The notes: a model not told the origin generated them from the letters alone. 40,544 bases of DNA from Verrucomicrobiota bacterium (GCA_029865985.1 JARXAF010000130.1:1-40544), one strand, 5' to 3'; counted from the first letter of the stretch, positions 1-9,006 are shown. Translations and numbers: made by a program.

Positions 1-28
1 ACTCACCACCCCGAGCCACCTCCGGTCC

Positions 29-1126
29 ATGCTTCAGAACCTGCTGACTCCCCGGGTCTTCATCGCGGCCACTCGCCAGAATGATGGCAAAACCACCACC
101 TCACTCGGACTCCTGGCTGCATTGCAGCAGCGCTACGGACGAGTGGGCTACATTAAGCCGGTGGGTCAGCGCTTCGTAGAGATTGACGAGCAAAAGATCG
201 ACGAGGACGCCGTGATCATGGACCGCGTCTTCCGGTTGAACTGCCCGCTGGTGGACATGTCGCCCATCGCGGTCGAGCCGGACTTTACCCGCAAGTACTT
301 GCAGTCGTCCAACCTCGAGGCCCTGGTGAAGCGCATCCACAAGGCCTTTGATCGCGTGGCTTGGGAGAAAGACTTCGTGCTTTGCGAAGGCACCGGGCAC
401 GCCGGCGTCGGCAGCGTCTTCGACCTTTCCAACGCGAACGTCGCTAAACTGCTCAATGCCAAGGTCGTCATCGTGACCCGTGGCGGCATTGGCCAACCCA
501 TCGACGAAACGGTCATGAACCACGCCCTCTTCAAACAAGAAGGGGTTCAAGTCATCGGGGTTATCATCAACAAAGTGCTGCCCGAGAAACTCGACTATAT
601 CACCGAGTTCGCGCAGCGCGGACTCAAGCGCAAGGGGCTTGAACTGCTGGGGGTGGTGCCTTACCAGCCCATCCTCTCGCGCCCGACGCTTGGGGCGATC
701 GCCGATGAGCTCGAGGCGGAGGTTTTGGTTGGAAAAACCCCGCTGACCCAGATCGTCAACCAGGTGGTCATCGGAGCCATGGGCGCGGAACGGGCGAAAA
801 CCCTCTTAAAGCCCAACGTGGTCATGATCGTCCCTGCCGACCGAGAAGACATCTTGAATGCGGCCACCGAACAAATGAAGGCCTCCCGGCAACCCATCGC
901 CGGACTCATCCTCTCCGATGACATCAAGCCCTCCACCTCGATGCTCAAACAGCTCCGAGATCTTCCCTGCCCAGTAATCATCACCGGCAAGGACAGCTAC
1001 CGTGCTGCCTCGGTCGTCCACGATTTGATCGTGAAGACCCGGCCCGACGACAGCCAGAAGATCCAACTCATTCAGGAGATCATCTCCAAGAATGTGAACC
1101 TGAACCGGATCCTCAACGCGTTGTAA
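29..1126 (+). CDS. BioD-like P-loop ATPase with DRTGG domain
   Basis: Protein of 365 aa. The N-terminal part (about residues 8-210) is a dethiobiotin-synthetase/CobQ-type P-loop fold. Its Walker A is the deviant form ATRQNDGKTTT at residues 14-24, followed by VGYIKPVGQR and an acidic CEGTGH segment. The C-terminal part (about 220-340) matches the DRTGG domain, including VPADREDILNAA and the ending VIITGKDSYRAASVVHDL. This architecture is the regulatory front half of some phosphotransacetylases, but the catalytic PTA_PTB domain is absent: the gene ends cleanly at a stop about 25 residues after the DRTGG domain. The ATG is the first in frame, 28 nt into the window, so an upstream operon partner cannot be excluded. 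The substrate is unknown. Family assignment is fairly safe; function is not. Confidence 0.85.
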   Translation: MLQNLLTPRVFIAATRQNDGKTTTSLGLLAALQQRYGRVGYIKPVGQRFVEIDEQKIDEDAVIMDRVFRLNCPLVDMSPIAVEPDFTRKYLQSSNLEALVKRIHKAFDRVAWEKDFVLCEGTGHAGVGSVFDLSNANVAKLLNAKVVIVTRGGIGQPIDETVMNHALFKQEGVQVIGVIINKVLPEKLDYITEFAQRGLKRKGLELLGVVPYQPILSRPTLGAIADELEAEVLVGKTPLTQIVNQVVIGAMGAERAKTLLKPNVVMIVPADREDILNAATEQMKASRQPIAGLILSDDIKPSTSMLKQLRDLPCPVIITGKDSYRAASVVHDLIVKTRPDDSQKIQLIQEIISKNVNLNRILNAL

Positions 1127-1413
1127 ACTGGCCCGTCGAGGAAGGGAATCGTCGCCGATAACGACGGAGAGGGAGCGGTCGGGCTTGCCGGAATTACCCA
1201 AGCTCCCAGTGCGGCCGACTCGGAGATCCGACCCCACCTCTGAGCCCTGACTCTCAGAGCCACGTCGAAGCCCTACCTCTAGCTTCTACCTCTGAAGGCT
1301 ACCTCCGGGGCCTATTTCCAGCCCGACCTCAAGCCAGACTGAATCGCGGTGGGCCCGCTTGAGCCTTCAAGGAGCCCGACCGTCTTCTGGGGCAAACGCC
1401 TTCAGTACCACCT
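1127..1413. other. Intergenic, low-complexity ACCTC-rich stretch
   Basis: This lies between the 3' ends of two converging genes. It contains several imperfect CTACCTC/ACCTCTG units around 1230-1315 and a short direct repeat of CCTTCAGTACC near 1400-1420. No convincing coding frame, RNA gene or intrinsic terminator was seen. Confidence 0.4.
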
Positions 1414-2295
1414 TCAGTACCGGTAGCCGACGGCCAACTGACCGTAGGCGGCACCGTCTCCATTGAACTGAAGGCGTACATTATCGAGTACGAACCGCCG
1501 ATCAATCATCCAACCGCCCTCGAGTGAGGCGTAAAAACCTTTCGGCCCGCCCCAGCGCGCACCAACACCCGTGCGAATCTCGCGATAGGTGACCAGCTGG
1601 TCATCCATGGCGGCCAGACCGCGGTCCCGACCAAAGCTCGGATTCAGATGGTAGGCTCCGCCCATCATGTCGGCTCCGACATGGAAGGTCCAGTTTTCAG
1701 AAGGACGGTACTGGATCTGCGGCCGGGGCAAGAGCAGTGACAGCGTCCAATGCTCGGCAAACCGCCAACGAACTCCAGGCCCGCCCACGACCGGAATATC
1801 CCGTCTCGGATCCACACTCACCGAAAGGAACACCTGAAGATCCGGATTCACCGTGTAGCCTACACCCCCGATGAACGGTGCATTGAAATCCTTCCCACTG
1901 ACCTGCTCGAAGTCGGAATACAGGCCCGGCGAAACTTCTCCGAAGGCCTGCCAACCCTCGCTAAAGCGCCAAGACACTGTGAGCGGGAGGGCCACCGACT
2001 GCAAATTGGCCGGCAGCGGATTGCCCGAATCACGACCGAAATCCCACCGCGTGTAGGCCACGCCGACACCCCAATTCAATGCAGCAGCCGGGTCGAAGAT
2101 ACCCTTGTACTCCAGCCGAGTCCGAGTCGCGTCCAGATTGCCCAACTCGCGGGATCCCAGGCGGATGTCCGCACCGGCCGAATAACCCGCATTGACTTCG
2201 AGGGCCCCGGTGTAGGAGGGGGCCTCAAATCGGTCTTGAGCCCACGCGCTGCTCACAGTCATTAGGGCAGCCACCGTCAGGGAAAGTTTCTTCAT
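1414..2295 (-). CDS. Outer-membrane beta-barrel protein (DUF6268-like)
   Basis: Protein of 293 aa if translation begins at the ATG at 2295. That start places a clean Sec signal peptide at the N-terminus (MKKLSLTVAALMTVSSAWAQ, cleavage after AWA). The reading frame stays open upstream into moeA, but the extension would put 23 extra residues in front of the signal. The mature part alternates aromatic and small residues in strand-like segments (LEVNAGYSAGADIRL, LNWGVGVAYTRWDF, WTFHVGADMMGGAYHL) and ends LAVGYRY, with the terminal aromatic typical of outer-membrane barrels. It resembles the DUF6268 family, recalled from general pattern rather than searched. It lies 65 nt downstream of moeA on the same strand and could be co-transcribed, although no functional link is evident. 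Confidence 0.75.
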   Translation of the reverse strand: MKKLSLTVAALMTVSSAWAQDRFEAPSYTGALEVNAGYSAGADIRLGSRELGNLDATRTRLEYKGIFDPAAALNWGVGVAYTRWDFGRDSGNPLPANLQSVALPLTVSWRFSEGWQAFGEVSPGLYSDFEQVSGKDFNAPFIGGVGYTVNPDLQVFLSVSVDPRRDIPVVGGPGVRWRFAEHWTLSLLLPRPQIQYRPSENWTFHVGADMMGGAYHLNPSFGRDRGLAAMDDQLVTYREIRTGVGARWGGPKGFYASLEGGWMIDRRFVLDNVRLQFNGDGAAYGQLAVGYRY

Positions 2296-2360
2296 TAGAA
2301 TTGCGGAATATTCATGCAAACCCAAAAAGCGCAACCCCAACAAGCACCAACCAATCGATA

Positions 2361-3554
2361 TCAAAATTCAGGCCAACGCAGCACCCGAACCGGCGTCCCG
2401 GCAACCCACTCCGTGGCCGGGGGCACATCCACCAACCCATTGGACCGCGCCAACGACAAAAGTATGTGCGAAGCCTGGACTCCTGCCGATCGCACCTGTC
2501 CCGATTCTTCCAAGATCACTCGCATAAAATGCCGTCGGAGACCGGGGTTTGAGAGGGGGGCCGACAACGTACCGACGGTGGTCGGCAACCCGACCTCGGC
2601 CGATCCCTGCAAACGGCGCAGAGCAGGCAAGGCCATGAGGACCGCCGTGACAAATGCCGAAACGGGATTCCCAGGCAACCCGATGAGGTACCCACCCCGG
2701 AGCGTCCCAAAAAACACAGGCTTTCCAGGCTTGATGGCCACCTTAAAGAAGTCGAGCTGCCCTCCCAAACGCTCCCAAGCCGGACGCAGAAAATCCCGGT
2801 CTCCCACTGAAGCTCCGCCCGCGGTGATCAGCAGATCTGCCTGCGACAGCGCCGATTCCAGACCCGCCATGGTCGCTTCCAGCTGATCCGGTAACGTTGG
2901 CACCTGAATCACCTCCGCGCCCGCGGATCGAAACAACGTGGTCAGCAGCACCGAGTTGCTGTCGTAAATCTGCCCTGGAGCCAGCGGCGTACCCGGAGAG
3001 CGTAACTCATCACCGGAACTCGCCACCACCACGCGCACCTTTCGATGCACCCGTAACTCCGCACGACCTGCCGCCGCCGCAAGAGCCAACTGCGGCGGAC
3101 CCAATCGTTGCCCGACCGCCAGGACCCGAGTGCCCATCCGGAAGTCCTCCCCCCGGAAACGAACATTCTCCCAAGGCTTCACCCCATCCAGGAAACGGAT
3201 CCGCCCATCGACCTCCCGCTCCGTATCCTCCTGCATCACCACCGCATCGGTCCCTGCTGGCATGGGGGCCCCCGTCAAAATGCGAGCACACTCCCCGGAC
3301 TCTAAAGATCGATCTGCCACCCGACCCGCAGCCAACTCCAACCGGCACGGCAGCACCACCCCAGAACGAGACACCTCCCCCGCTCTCACCGCATAGCCAT
3401 CCATGGAAGCCGTATCAAAGCCGGGCAGATCGACCAAAGCGGAGACATCCTCTGCCAAACAGCATCCCAACGCTTCCGTTAACGACATCGAAACGACTGG
3501 AACAGCGAGTAAAGGCTTCAAAACCCGCTCCAACGCATCTTCGTAAGTGATCAT
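2361..3554 (-). CDS. moeA: Molybdopterin molybdotransferase MoeA
   Basis: Protein of 397 aa, the usual length for MoeA, which inserts molybdate into adenylylated molybdopterin in the last step of molybdenum cofactor synthesis. Family landmarks are in order: ITYEDALERVL at the N-terminus; LPGFDTASMDGYAV at 43-56; the TGAPMPAGTDAVVMQED segment at 94-110; SSGDEL at 179-184; the MoCF-domain signature GGASVGDRD at 246-254; PGKP at 276-279; and GLPGNPVS at 292-299. The C-terminal domain IV is present. No other molybdenum cofactor gene lies in the window. The upstream 400 bp hold a copy of the 113-nt structured repeat and, on the other strand, the rpsO promoter. Confidence 0.95.
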   Translation of the reverse strand: MITYEDALERVLKPLLAVPVVSMSLTEALGCCLAEDVSALVDLPGFDTASMDGYAVRAGEVSRSGVVLPCRLELAAGRVADRSLESGECARILTGAPMPAGTDAVVMQEDTEREVDGRIRFLDGVKPWENVRFRGEDFRMGTRVLAVGQRLGPPQLALAAAAGRAELRVHRKVRVVVASSGDELRSPGTPLAPGQIYDSNSVLLTTLFRSAGAEVIQVPTLPDQLEATMAGLESALSQADLLITAGGASVGDRDFLRPAWERLGGQLDFFKVAIKPGKPVFFGTLRGGYLIGLPGNPVSAFVTAVLMALPALRRLQGSAEVGLPTTVGTLSAPLSNPGLRRHFMRVILEESGQVRSAGVQASHILLSLARSNGLVDVPPATEWVAGTPVRVLRWPEF

Positions 3555-3682
3555 GATCCGGTAAAAGGCTCTGTCGACAACCCTCCTTCCCCACTTTTCC
3601 CGCCGGAAGCGCTTCCCGCAAGCCTCGGAGCCTGTCCCTCCTTGAATTCTCCAACGCCCCCAGACAACACCCCCAGGCGGCA

Positions 3683-3795
3683 GCGGGATAGGTCCGGAGC
3701 GAGCATAGGAACGTCGACATCCTGATCGCCCTCGCGCGAAAGCGCGAAAGCTCCCCCTGTCCCAACGTTCCCTGCGAGCGCAGGACCTATCCCGC
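3683..3795 (+). repeat. 113-nt structured interspersed repeat, copy A
   Basis: The outer stem GCGGGATAGGTCC (3683-3695) pairs perfectly over 13 bp with GGACCTATCCCGC (3783-3795). The middle stem is GGAACGT (3708-3714) with ACGTTCC (3765-3771). The inner hairpin is CGCGC-GAAA-GCGCG (3733-3746), extendable by one T-A pair. A small CCTGC-GAGC-GCAGG hairpin at 3771-3784 competes with the outer stem. It lies between the divergent genes moeA and rpsO. Copies B, C and E have the same layout and length. Confidence 0.85.
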
Positions 3796-3865
3796 AGAGC
3801 CCCACCGACAACGCAATCCGCTGATTCCCAAAAAACGACCCTCCTAGAGTAAGAAAACTCCGGGC

Positions 3866-3894
3866 TTGCCCCATTTACCGCAGCCCCTTAGCTT
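3866..3894 (+). promoter_or_regulatory. Candidate sigma-70-type promoter of rpsO
   Basis: A TTGCCC box (3866-3871), a 17-nt spacer and TAGCTT (3889-3894) end 60 nt before the rpsO ATG. The candidate in front of secA has the same TAGCTT -10 box and the same 17-nt spacing, which raises confidence in both. No transcript data are available. Confidence 0.5.
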
Positions 3895-3954
3895 GGGGAT
3901 TCAAGATAAACGGAATCGCTTACTGGGAGGCATCAAGCTTCCCGACACCGAATC

Positions 3955-4212
3955 ATGTCTGAAAAAAATAAAACCATCGCGGAACACCGCATCCACGCAA
4001 AAGACACCGGTTCTGCCGATGTCCAGATTGCCCTTCTCACTGAGAAGATTAACTCCCTGACGGAGCATCTTCAGAAGAACAAGAAGGATCATAGCAGCCG
4101 TCGTGGTATGTTGCTCATGGTGGGCAAACGCCGCAGCTTGCTCGATTATCTGAACCGCACGGATTCGGCCCGTTACCAAGCGCTGACCAAGAAGCTGAAG
4201 CTCCGGAAGTAA
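3955..4212 (+). CDS. rpsO: 30S ribosomal protein S15
   Basis: Protein of 85 aa, close to the family's usual 88-89. It binds 16S rRNA in the central domain of the small subunit. Typical S15 features are visible: the [22 protein letters not shown] segment in the first 35 residues, the [23 protein letters not shown] core with the conserved HxxRRG(L/M) motif, and [24 protein letters not shown] at the end. It is followed by an intrinsic terminator and then pnp, the conserved rpsO-pnp order seen in many bacteria. Confidence 0.98.
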   Translation: MSEKNKTIAEHRIHAKDTGSADVQIALLTEKINSLTEHLQKNKKDHSSRRGMLLMVGKRRSLLDYLNRTDSARYQALTKKLKLRK

Positions 4213-4223
4213 TTTTTTGCGAC

Positions 4224-4250
4224 GCCGGGCCTCCAGCCCGGTTTTCGCTT
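4224..4250 (+). terminator. Intrinsic terminator or attenuator after rpsO
   Basis: Stem CCGGGC (4225-4230), loop CTCCA, stem GCCCGG (4236-4241), then TTTTCGCTTT. It starts 13 nt after the rpsO stop. The broken T tract suggests partial read-through into pnp. Confidence 0.65.
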
Positions 4251-4512
4251 TAGGAGACCCTGCAGGCCACGATTGCCGCGACCACAGGGTTGTCCGGATT
4301 GTCCAAAGCGGACAATTGCGGGTGCCGCGCCCATTCGACGCGCGCGCAAAGTCACCCGCACCAAAAACCCAAAGACGCGTCAAAGAAGTTAAAAAGAAAC
4401 GCCCGGTCCGCCCGGGAAATTTCACTCGCTCTCCACTAACAAACCTTCCTCATCAAGAAAGGTTCGCTGAAGATCGAGTGAAGTTCCTCAGGGCGGTCGG
4501 GCAACTGCTAGT
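4251..4512 (+). promoter_or_regulatory. pnp leader region with a hairpin
   Basis: There is no gene here. A 7-bp hairpin ATTGTCC-AAAGC-GGACAAT sits at 4298-4316, in the middle of the gap between rpsO and pnp. In other bacteria PNPase represses its own mRNA through a leader hairpin processed by RNase III; whether this hairpin plays that role is inference. Confidence 0.35.
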
Positions 4513-7179
4513 ATGTCCCATACCGTTCAAATCCCCGTCGGTGGTCAATTCATCACCATCGAAACCGGCCGCTTTGCAAAGCAGGCCGACGGCGCCGTGA
4601 CCGTTCAACTCGGTGAAACCATCATCCTCACCGCAGCCGTTGCGGCCTCCAAGGCCAAGCCCGGTCAGGATTTCTTCCCCCTCACCGTGGATTACCGCGA
4701 GAAGGCAGCGGCCGCTGGCCGTTACCCCGGCGGTTACTTCAAGCGTGAAGGTCGTCCCTCCGAAAAGGAGATCCTCACCTGCCGCCTGACCGATCGCCCC
4801 ATCCGCCCGCTCTTCCCCAAGGGCTGGTACAATGAGGTTCAGGTCCAATCGCTGTTGCTCTCGGCCGACGGCCAGAACGATGCCGACATCCTCTCCATCC
4901 TCGGAGCCTCGGCTGCGTTGACCGTTTCCGACATTCCTTGGGACGGCCCGCTCGGCGCTGTCCGTATCGCCCGCGTCGCCGGTGAGTTCGTGGTGAACCC
5001 CACGCATGAGCAGCAGGCCCAGTCCGACCTCGACCTGATTTACGTCGGCAACAAGACCGACGTCGTCATGTACGAGGGCGCCGCCAACGAAATCTCCGAG
5101 GCCGATTTCATCGCCGCCCTGAAGTTCGCCCAGGCCGCCTGCCAACCCTTGATCGCCGCCCAGGAAGAACTGGCCGCCAAGGCCGGCAAGACCAAGCGCG
5201 CCATCACGGTGACCATCGTGCCGGAAGAAATCCTCACCGCCGCCAAGACCCTGGCCGGTGACCGCATCATCCCGGCCCTCCTCACCCCGCAGAAGCTGGC
5301 CCGCGAAGCCGCCGTCAACGCCATCTTCGCCGAAGTCGGCCAGAAGCTCGTCGCCCAATTCGGCGCCGACAAGGTGACCGAATTCGTCATCAAGGACGCC
5401 CAGTACTACATCCAGAAGGAAGCGGTCCGCAGCCTCGTGCTCGACCACTCCAAGCGTTTGGATGGCCGTGACTTCGACGCCATCCGCGCCCTGTCCAGCG
5501 AAGTGGGCTTCCTGCCCCGCGCCCACGGTTCGGCCGTGTTCGCCCGCGGCGAGACCCAAGCCGTCTGCTTGGCCACCTTGGGCACCAGCGACGACATCCA
5601 GCAGTTCGACTCCTACACCGGAGGCGAGACCAAGAAGCAGTTCCTGCTGCACTACAACTTCCCGAACTTCTCCGTCGGTGAGACGGGCCGCATCACCGGC
5701 CCCGGCCGTCGCGAAATCGGCCACGGAGCCCTCGCCGAGCGCAGTGTGCGCCCGGTGATCCCCCTCAGCGAGTACCCTTACGCCGTCCGCATCACGGCGG
5801 AGATCATGGAATCCAACGGTTCCACCTCCATGGCGTCGGTCTGCGGTGCGACCCTGGCCCTCATGGATGCCGGCGTGCCCATCACCCGCCCGGTGGCTGG
5901 TATTTCCATCGGTATTTGCACCGAATACGGCGCTGATCATCAGATCTCCCGCTACAAGCTCCTCACCGACATCATCGGCTGGGAAGACGCGTTCTGCGAC
6001 ATGGACTGCAAGATCGCGGGCACCGACAAGGGCATCACCGGCTTCCAGCTGGATTTGAAGCTCAAGGGTATCCCGCTGCCGATCATGGAGCAGACCATCG
6101 AGAAGGCCCGCGTGGCCCGTGGCCAGATCCTGGCCCACATGCTCACCACGCTGCCGGCCCCGCGCTCCGACATCTCCAAGTACGCCCCGCGCATCGTCAC
6201 CCTGAAGATCAACCCCGAGAAGATCGGCGCGCTGATCGGGCCTGGCGGCAAGAACATCAAGCGCCTGGTCGAAGAGTCCGGTTGCGAAATCAACATCGAG
6301 GACGACGGAACCGTGAAGGTGTTCTCCGTGTCCCCGGAAGGCATGGAAATCGCCCGCCGCGAAATCGAAGCTCTGAGCGCCGAGATCGAAATCGGCAAGG
6401 TCTACAAGGGCCGCGTCGTGACCATCAAGGAATTCGGAGCCTTCATCGAAGTGTTCCCGGGTCAAGACGGCCTGGTCCATGTCAGCGAGCTGTCCAACAA
6501 GCGCGTCGCCCGCGTTGAAGACGTCATCAAGATGGGTGACGACATCTGGGTGAAGTGCATCGGCGTCGACGAAAAGGGCCGCGTGAAGCTCAGCCGCAAG
6601 GCCGCCATGGAAGAGCGTGGAGAAATCCCGCCCTCCACCGGTGCCCCCGAAGAGGGAGCCCCTGCAGCCACCGAAGGCGAGGCCCGTCCGGAGCGCGCTG
6701 AGCGCCCCGAGCGTGGCGGTGATCGCGGTGGAGACCGTGGTCCTCGCGGCGGTGATCGCGGCGGCCGTGGTGAGCGCGGTGGAGATCGCGGCGCTCGGTC
6801 AGATCGCGGTGAGCGCGGTGGTCGTCGTAGCGACGCCCCGGCTGGCGGCGAAGGCGAAACCTCAGGCGAGCCTTTGGAAGTCGGCAAGGTCTATCGGGCC
6901 AAGGTCGTGACCATCAAAGACTTCGGTGCCTTCGTGGAGTTCCTCCCGGGCCGCGAAGGTCTGGTGCACGTCAGCGAGCTGGCCAACTTCCGCGTCAAGC
7001 AGGTCGAAGACATCGTCCAACTCGGTGACGAGATCTGGGTGAAGCTCCTCGGCCAAGACGAGAAGGGCCGCGTCCGTCTCAGCCGCAAGGCTGCCATGGA
7101 AGAGCGGGAAAAGGCCTCCTCGGGCGACGCGCCTGCAGCCGAGTCCACCGATGGTGGCAGTGCTCCGGCTCAGGAGTAA
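4513..7179 (+). CDS. pnp: Polynucleotide phosphorylase with two S1 domains
   Basis: Protein of 888 aa, against about 700 for ordinary bacterial PNPase, a phosphorolytic 3'-5' exoribonuclease. It has two RNase PH domains (about 10-230 and 310-550). The second keeps the catalytic aspartates in CDMDCKIAG and FQLDLKL. A KH domain follows (about 557-617, GPGGKNIK loop near 575-582), then an S1 domain (about 625-705). The odd part comes next: a linker of about 55 residues rich in Arg, Gly and Asp (about 724-778, many RGGDRG-like units), then a second S1 domain (about 788-866) very similar to the first. Both S1 domains carry [17 protein letters not shown], [14 protein letters not shown]. The reading frame is continuous and ends in front of a strong terminator, so this is a real extension. 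Confidence 0.97.
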   Translation: MSHTVQIPVGGQFITIETGRFAKQADGAVTVQLGETIILTAAVAASKAKPGQDFFPLTVDYREKAAAAGRYPGGYFKREGRPSEKEILTCRLTDRPIRPLFPKGWYNEVQVQSLLLSADGQNDADILSILGASAALTVSDIPWDGPLGAVRIARVAGEFVVNPTHEQQAQSDLDLIYVGNKTDVVMYEGAANEISEADFIAALKFAQAACQPLIAAQEELAAKAGKTKRAITVTIVPEEILTAAKTLAGDRIIPALLTPQKLAREAAVNAIFAEVGQKLVAQFGADKVTEFVIKDAQYYIQKEAVRSLVLDHSKRLDGRDFDAIRALSSEVGFLPRAHGSAVFARGETQAVCLATLGTSDDIQQFDSYTGGETKKQFLLHYNFPNFSVGETGRITGPGRREIGHGALAERSVRPVIPLSEYPYAVRITAEIMESNGSTSMASVCGATLALMDAGVPITRPVAGISIGICTEYGADHQISRYKLLTDIIGWEDAFCDMDCKIAGTDKGITGFQLDLKLKGIPLPIMEQTIEKARVARGQILAHMLTTLPAPRSDISKYAPRIVTLKINPEKIGALIGPGGKNIKRLVEESGCEINIEDDGTVKVFSVSPEGMEIARREIEALSAEIEIGKVYKGRVVTIKEFGAFIEVFPGQDGLVHVSELSNKRVARVEDVIKMGDDIWVKCIGVDEKGRVKLSRKAAMEERGEIPPSTGAPEEGAPAATEGEARPERAERPERGGDRGGDRGPRGGDRGGRGERGGDRGARSDRGERGGRRSDAPAGGEGETSGEPLEVGKVYRAKVVTIKDFGAFVEFLPGREGLVHVSELANFRVKQVEDIVQLGDEIWVKLLGQDEKGRVRLSRKAAMEEREKASSGDAPAAESTDGGSAPAQE

Positions 7180-7200
7180 TCCTTCCCAAGGTATTTCAAA

Positions 7201-7234
7201 GGCGCCTGCGGCAACGCAGGCGCCTTTTTCTTTT
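7201..7234 (+). terminator. Strong intrinsic terminator of pnp
   Basis: A perfect 10-bp stem GGCGCCTGCG (7201-7210) / CGCAGGCGCC (7215-7224) with a GCAA tetraloop, followed by TTTTTCTTTT. It lies 21 nt after the pnp stop. Confidence 0.95.
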
Positions 7235-7323
7235 AAACAACCCGAGGCAAGCGGAACCGTCCTCAGACCCCATCACACCTTGATAAAACAGCCAAAACAA
7301 CGGTCGCACGCCAAGAATCCGCC

Positions 7324-7656
7324 TCACTTCGACGAGACACCCTGGAAACCCATCTGCGCCACGGCCAGCAACCGACGGCCAGAAACCCGCAACCCCAACG
7401 AATCCCGCCAGAACACACGGCGGCGGCGGGCCGGATCATGCAAGTCGGCGATGGCCAGCTTCACTTGTTCCGGGCGCGTGGCATTGAGGGCGTCCTCCAC
7501 CACACTCACATCCTGGGCAAAGGCCTTGGGATGGACAGCACGCGCGAAGCGGTACAACGGTCGTTTCCATGGATAAACACACTCCAGCAGTGCCCAAGCC
7601 CCCACCTCGGCGGGCTCACAAGCACGCAAGACGGCCAGTCGGTGGCGCAAGGTCAT
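7324..7656 (-). CDS. Conserved-looking small hypothetical protein
   Basis: Not recognised. From the ATG at 7656 the product is 110 aa, basic, with no signal peptide or membrane segment. It starts MTLRHRLAVLRACEPAEVG and includes LLECVYPWKRPLYRFARAVHP and a C-terminal RRRVFWRDSLGLRVSGRRLLAV. The frame extends upstream to a GTG at 7785 (153 aa), but that extension runs through a cluster of inverted repeats and has a less protein-like composition, so the ATG was chosen. It lies downstream of the efflux-adaptor gene on the same strand, about 205 nt away. Codon use looks like the neighbours, but there is no family evidence. Confidence 0.5.
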   Translation of the reverse strand: MTLRHRLAVLRACEPAEVGAWALLECVYPWKRPLYRFARAVHPKAFAQDVSVVEDALNATRPEQVKLAIADLHDPARRRRVFWRDSLGLRVSGRRLLAVAQMGFQGVSSK

Positions 7657-7749
7657 GGATACAGCCGGACTCACGGTGTAACAGGGGGATCCCTGAGAAG
7701 GCCTTGAAGGCCATGGTCTGGTCAACCTGTTTCTGAGCAGATGTCGGAG

Positions 7750-7806
7750 CAGACTGTCTGACTCGAAGTCAGATCGAACCGCCACCCCATTTTCAGGAAG
7801 ATGGGG
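7750..7806. repeat. Cluster of three inverted repeats
   Basis: CAGAC-T-GTCTG (7750-7760) overlaps TCTGACT-CGA-AGTCAGA (7757-7773), followed by CCCCAT...ATGGGG (7785-7806). They lie between the adaptor gene and the small gene downstream of it. There is no T tract on either strand, so these are not typical intrinsic terminators. They could be protein-binding sites or transcript-end structures. Confidence 0.4.
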
Positions 7807-7861
7807 ATATGCCGGCGGTAAGGGAAACCCGCCAGCAATGGATCCCGAACGCCGTCCCGGC

Positions 7862-8956
7862 TTATTGCTGGTACGGTGCGGCCGATTCCGGGCCCGACAA
7901 CTTCAGCGGAGCGCCTGGGAAAATCTTCTTCACCCCCTCGACCACCACTTTCTCGCCCGGCTCGACACCACTCAGCACCTCCGCCTTGCCGGCCAGGCGC
8001 AACCCCAAGCGCACCGGCCGCAACACGGCCTGGTTTTGCGGGCCGACCACAAAGACCGTGTTGGTATCACCGTTGGCGATTACCGCCGGCTCTGGGATGA
8101 CCAGTGCGGATTCCCGAAGTCGCACCGAAAGATCCAACTGGGCCAGCATGCCGCCCCGAAGGCGTGTTTCCGGATTGGCCACCCGAGCCTTGACCAAGGC
8201 GGTGCGTGTACCCGGGTCCAATTGCGGTGAAATGAAGTAGACCTCCCCGGTGAAGCGCTCCTGCGGGTAGGCATCCACCCGGAAGTCCACCTTCTGACCA
8301 TTGCGAACCTGACCCAGAAACCGCTCCGGCAGGCTCAACTCCACCTTCATCACCGACAAATCCACGAGCGTGGTCAGCGGGGTATTCCGCGAAATCACTT
8401 GTCCCGGACTGACCTGGCGCGATCCGGTGGTACCGGCAAAGGGAGCCACGATACGCGCGTCTTTGAGCAACCGGCGGCGCAGCTCAACGGCGCTCTGGTT
8501 CACCCGGAACGTCGCGGCCGCCTGATCGAACTCCTGCTGGGCGATGAGTTTATCGCGGAACATCTGCTGGGCGCGGTCGAAATTGGCCCGGCTCAATTCC
8601 AGTGATGCCTCGGATTCTTGAAGCGACGTCTGGAACTTCGACTGATCCAAAGCCACGAGCAACGCACCCGCCTCGACCGACTGGCCCTCGGAGAACCCAA
8701 TCGTTTGCACCACGCCATCGGTCTCGGACTTGATTTCCACCGACTCGTTGGCGGTGACGGTTCCCACGAGTGAGACCACTTCGGCCACAGCCTGACGGCG
8801 TGCCTCAATCGCCACCACTTGGAAAGCCATACCTCCGCCCCCGCCCTTACCCGCAACCGCGCCGGGCGCTTCAGCCGGCTTGCAACCCATCGCCATCCAA
8901 CCAGTCGCCAAGGCCAGAGCAGTGCCGGAGATCAGGGGTTGAACAAATCGCTTCAT
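7862..8956 (-). CDS. RND-type efflux periplasmic adaptor (MFP family)
   Basis: Protein of 364 aa from the ATG at 8956, chosen because it opens directly into a signal sequence (MKRFVQPLISGTALALATGW) ending in a near-lipobox AMGC with Cys25. This makes it a probable lipoprotein anchored in the periplasm. The order is that of HlyD/MexA adaptors: a lipoyl half (GTVTANESVEIKSETDGVV, then EGQSVEAGALLVALD), an alpha hairpin with QESEASLELSRANFDRAQ...EFDQAAATF, the second lipoyl half (IVAPFAGTTGSRQVSPGQVI), and a beta barrel (VELSLPERFLGQVRNGQKVDF...GEVYFISPQLDPGTRTALVKA). These proteins bridge an inner-membrane pump to an outer-membrane channel. No pump or TolC-like gene lies beside it: rtcR is upstream and a small unknown gene downstream. 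Confidence 0.9.
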   Translation of the reverse strand: MKRFVQPLISGTALALATGWMAMGCKPAEAPGAVAGKGGGGGMAFQVVAIEARRQAVAEVVSLVGTVTANESVEIKSETDGVVQTIGFSEGQSVEAGALLVALDQSKFQTSLQESEASLELSRANFDRAQQMFRDKLIAQQEFDQAAATFRVNQSAVELRRRLLKDARIVAPFAGTTGSRQVSPGQVISRNTPLTTLVDLSVMKVELSLPERFLGQVRNGQKVDFRVDAYPQERFTGEVYFISPQLDPGTRTALVKARVANPETRLRGGMLAQLDLSVRLRESALVIPEPAVIANGDTNTVFVVGPQNQAVLRPVRLGLRLAGKAEVLSGVEPGEKVVVEGVKKIFPGAPLKLSGPESAAPYQQ

Positions 8957-9006
8957 GCAGGTTTGGGTAACCTGCCCGGGCTGGGGAATTCCGCGCCAGA
9001 GCAAAG

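Noticed and set aside
4504-4515. TGCTAGTATG read as an extended -10 promoter for pnp
   Set aside because: The box overlaps the pnp start codon, so transcription would begin inside the gene.
4453-6480. Long open frame opposite pnp (675 codons)
   Set aside because: It is a by-product of high GC in the antisense frame. The sense strand encodes an unmistakable PNPase, and the antisense product is Gly/Asp/Leu-rich without domain features.
7750-7800. Possible tRNA (GGTTCGA-like word and stem on the minus strand)
   Set aside because: No acceptor stem, D arm or anticodon arm can be built around the T-loop-like word; only simple palindromes remain.
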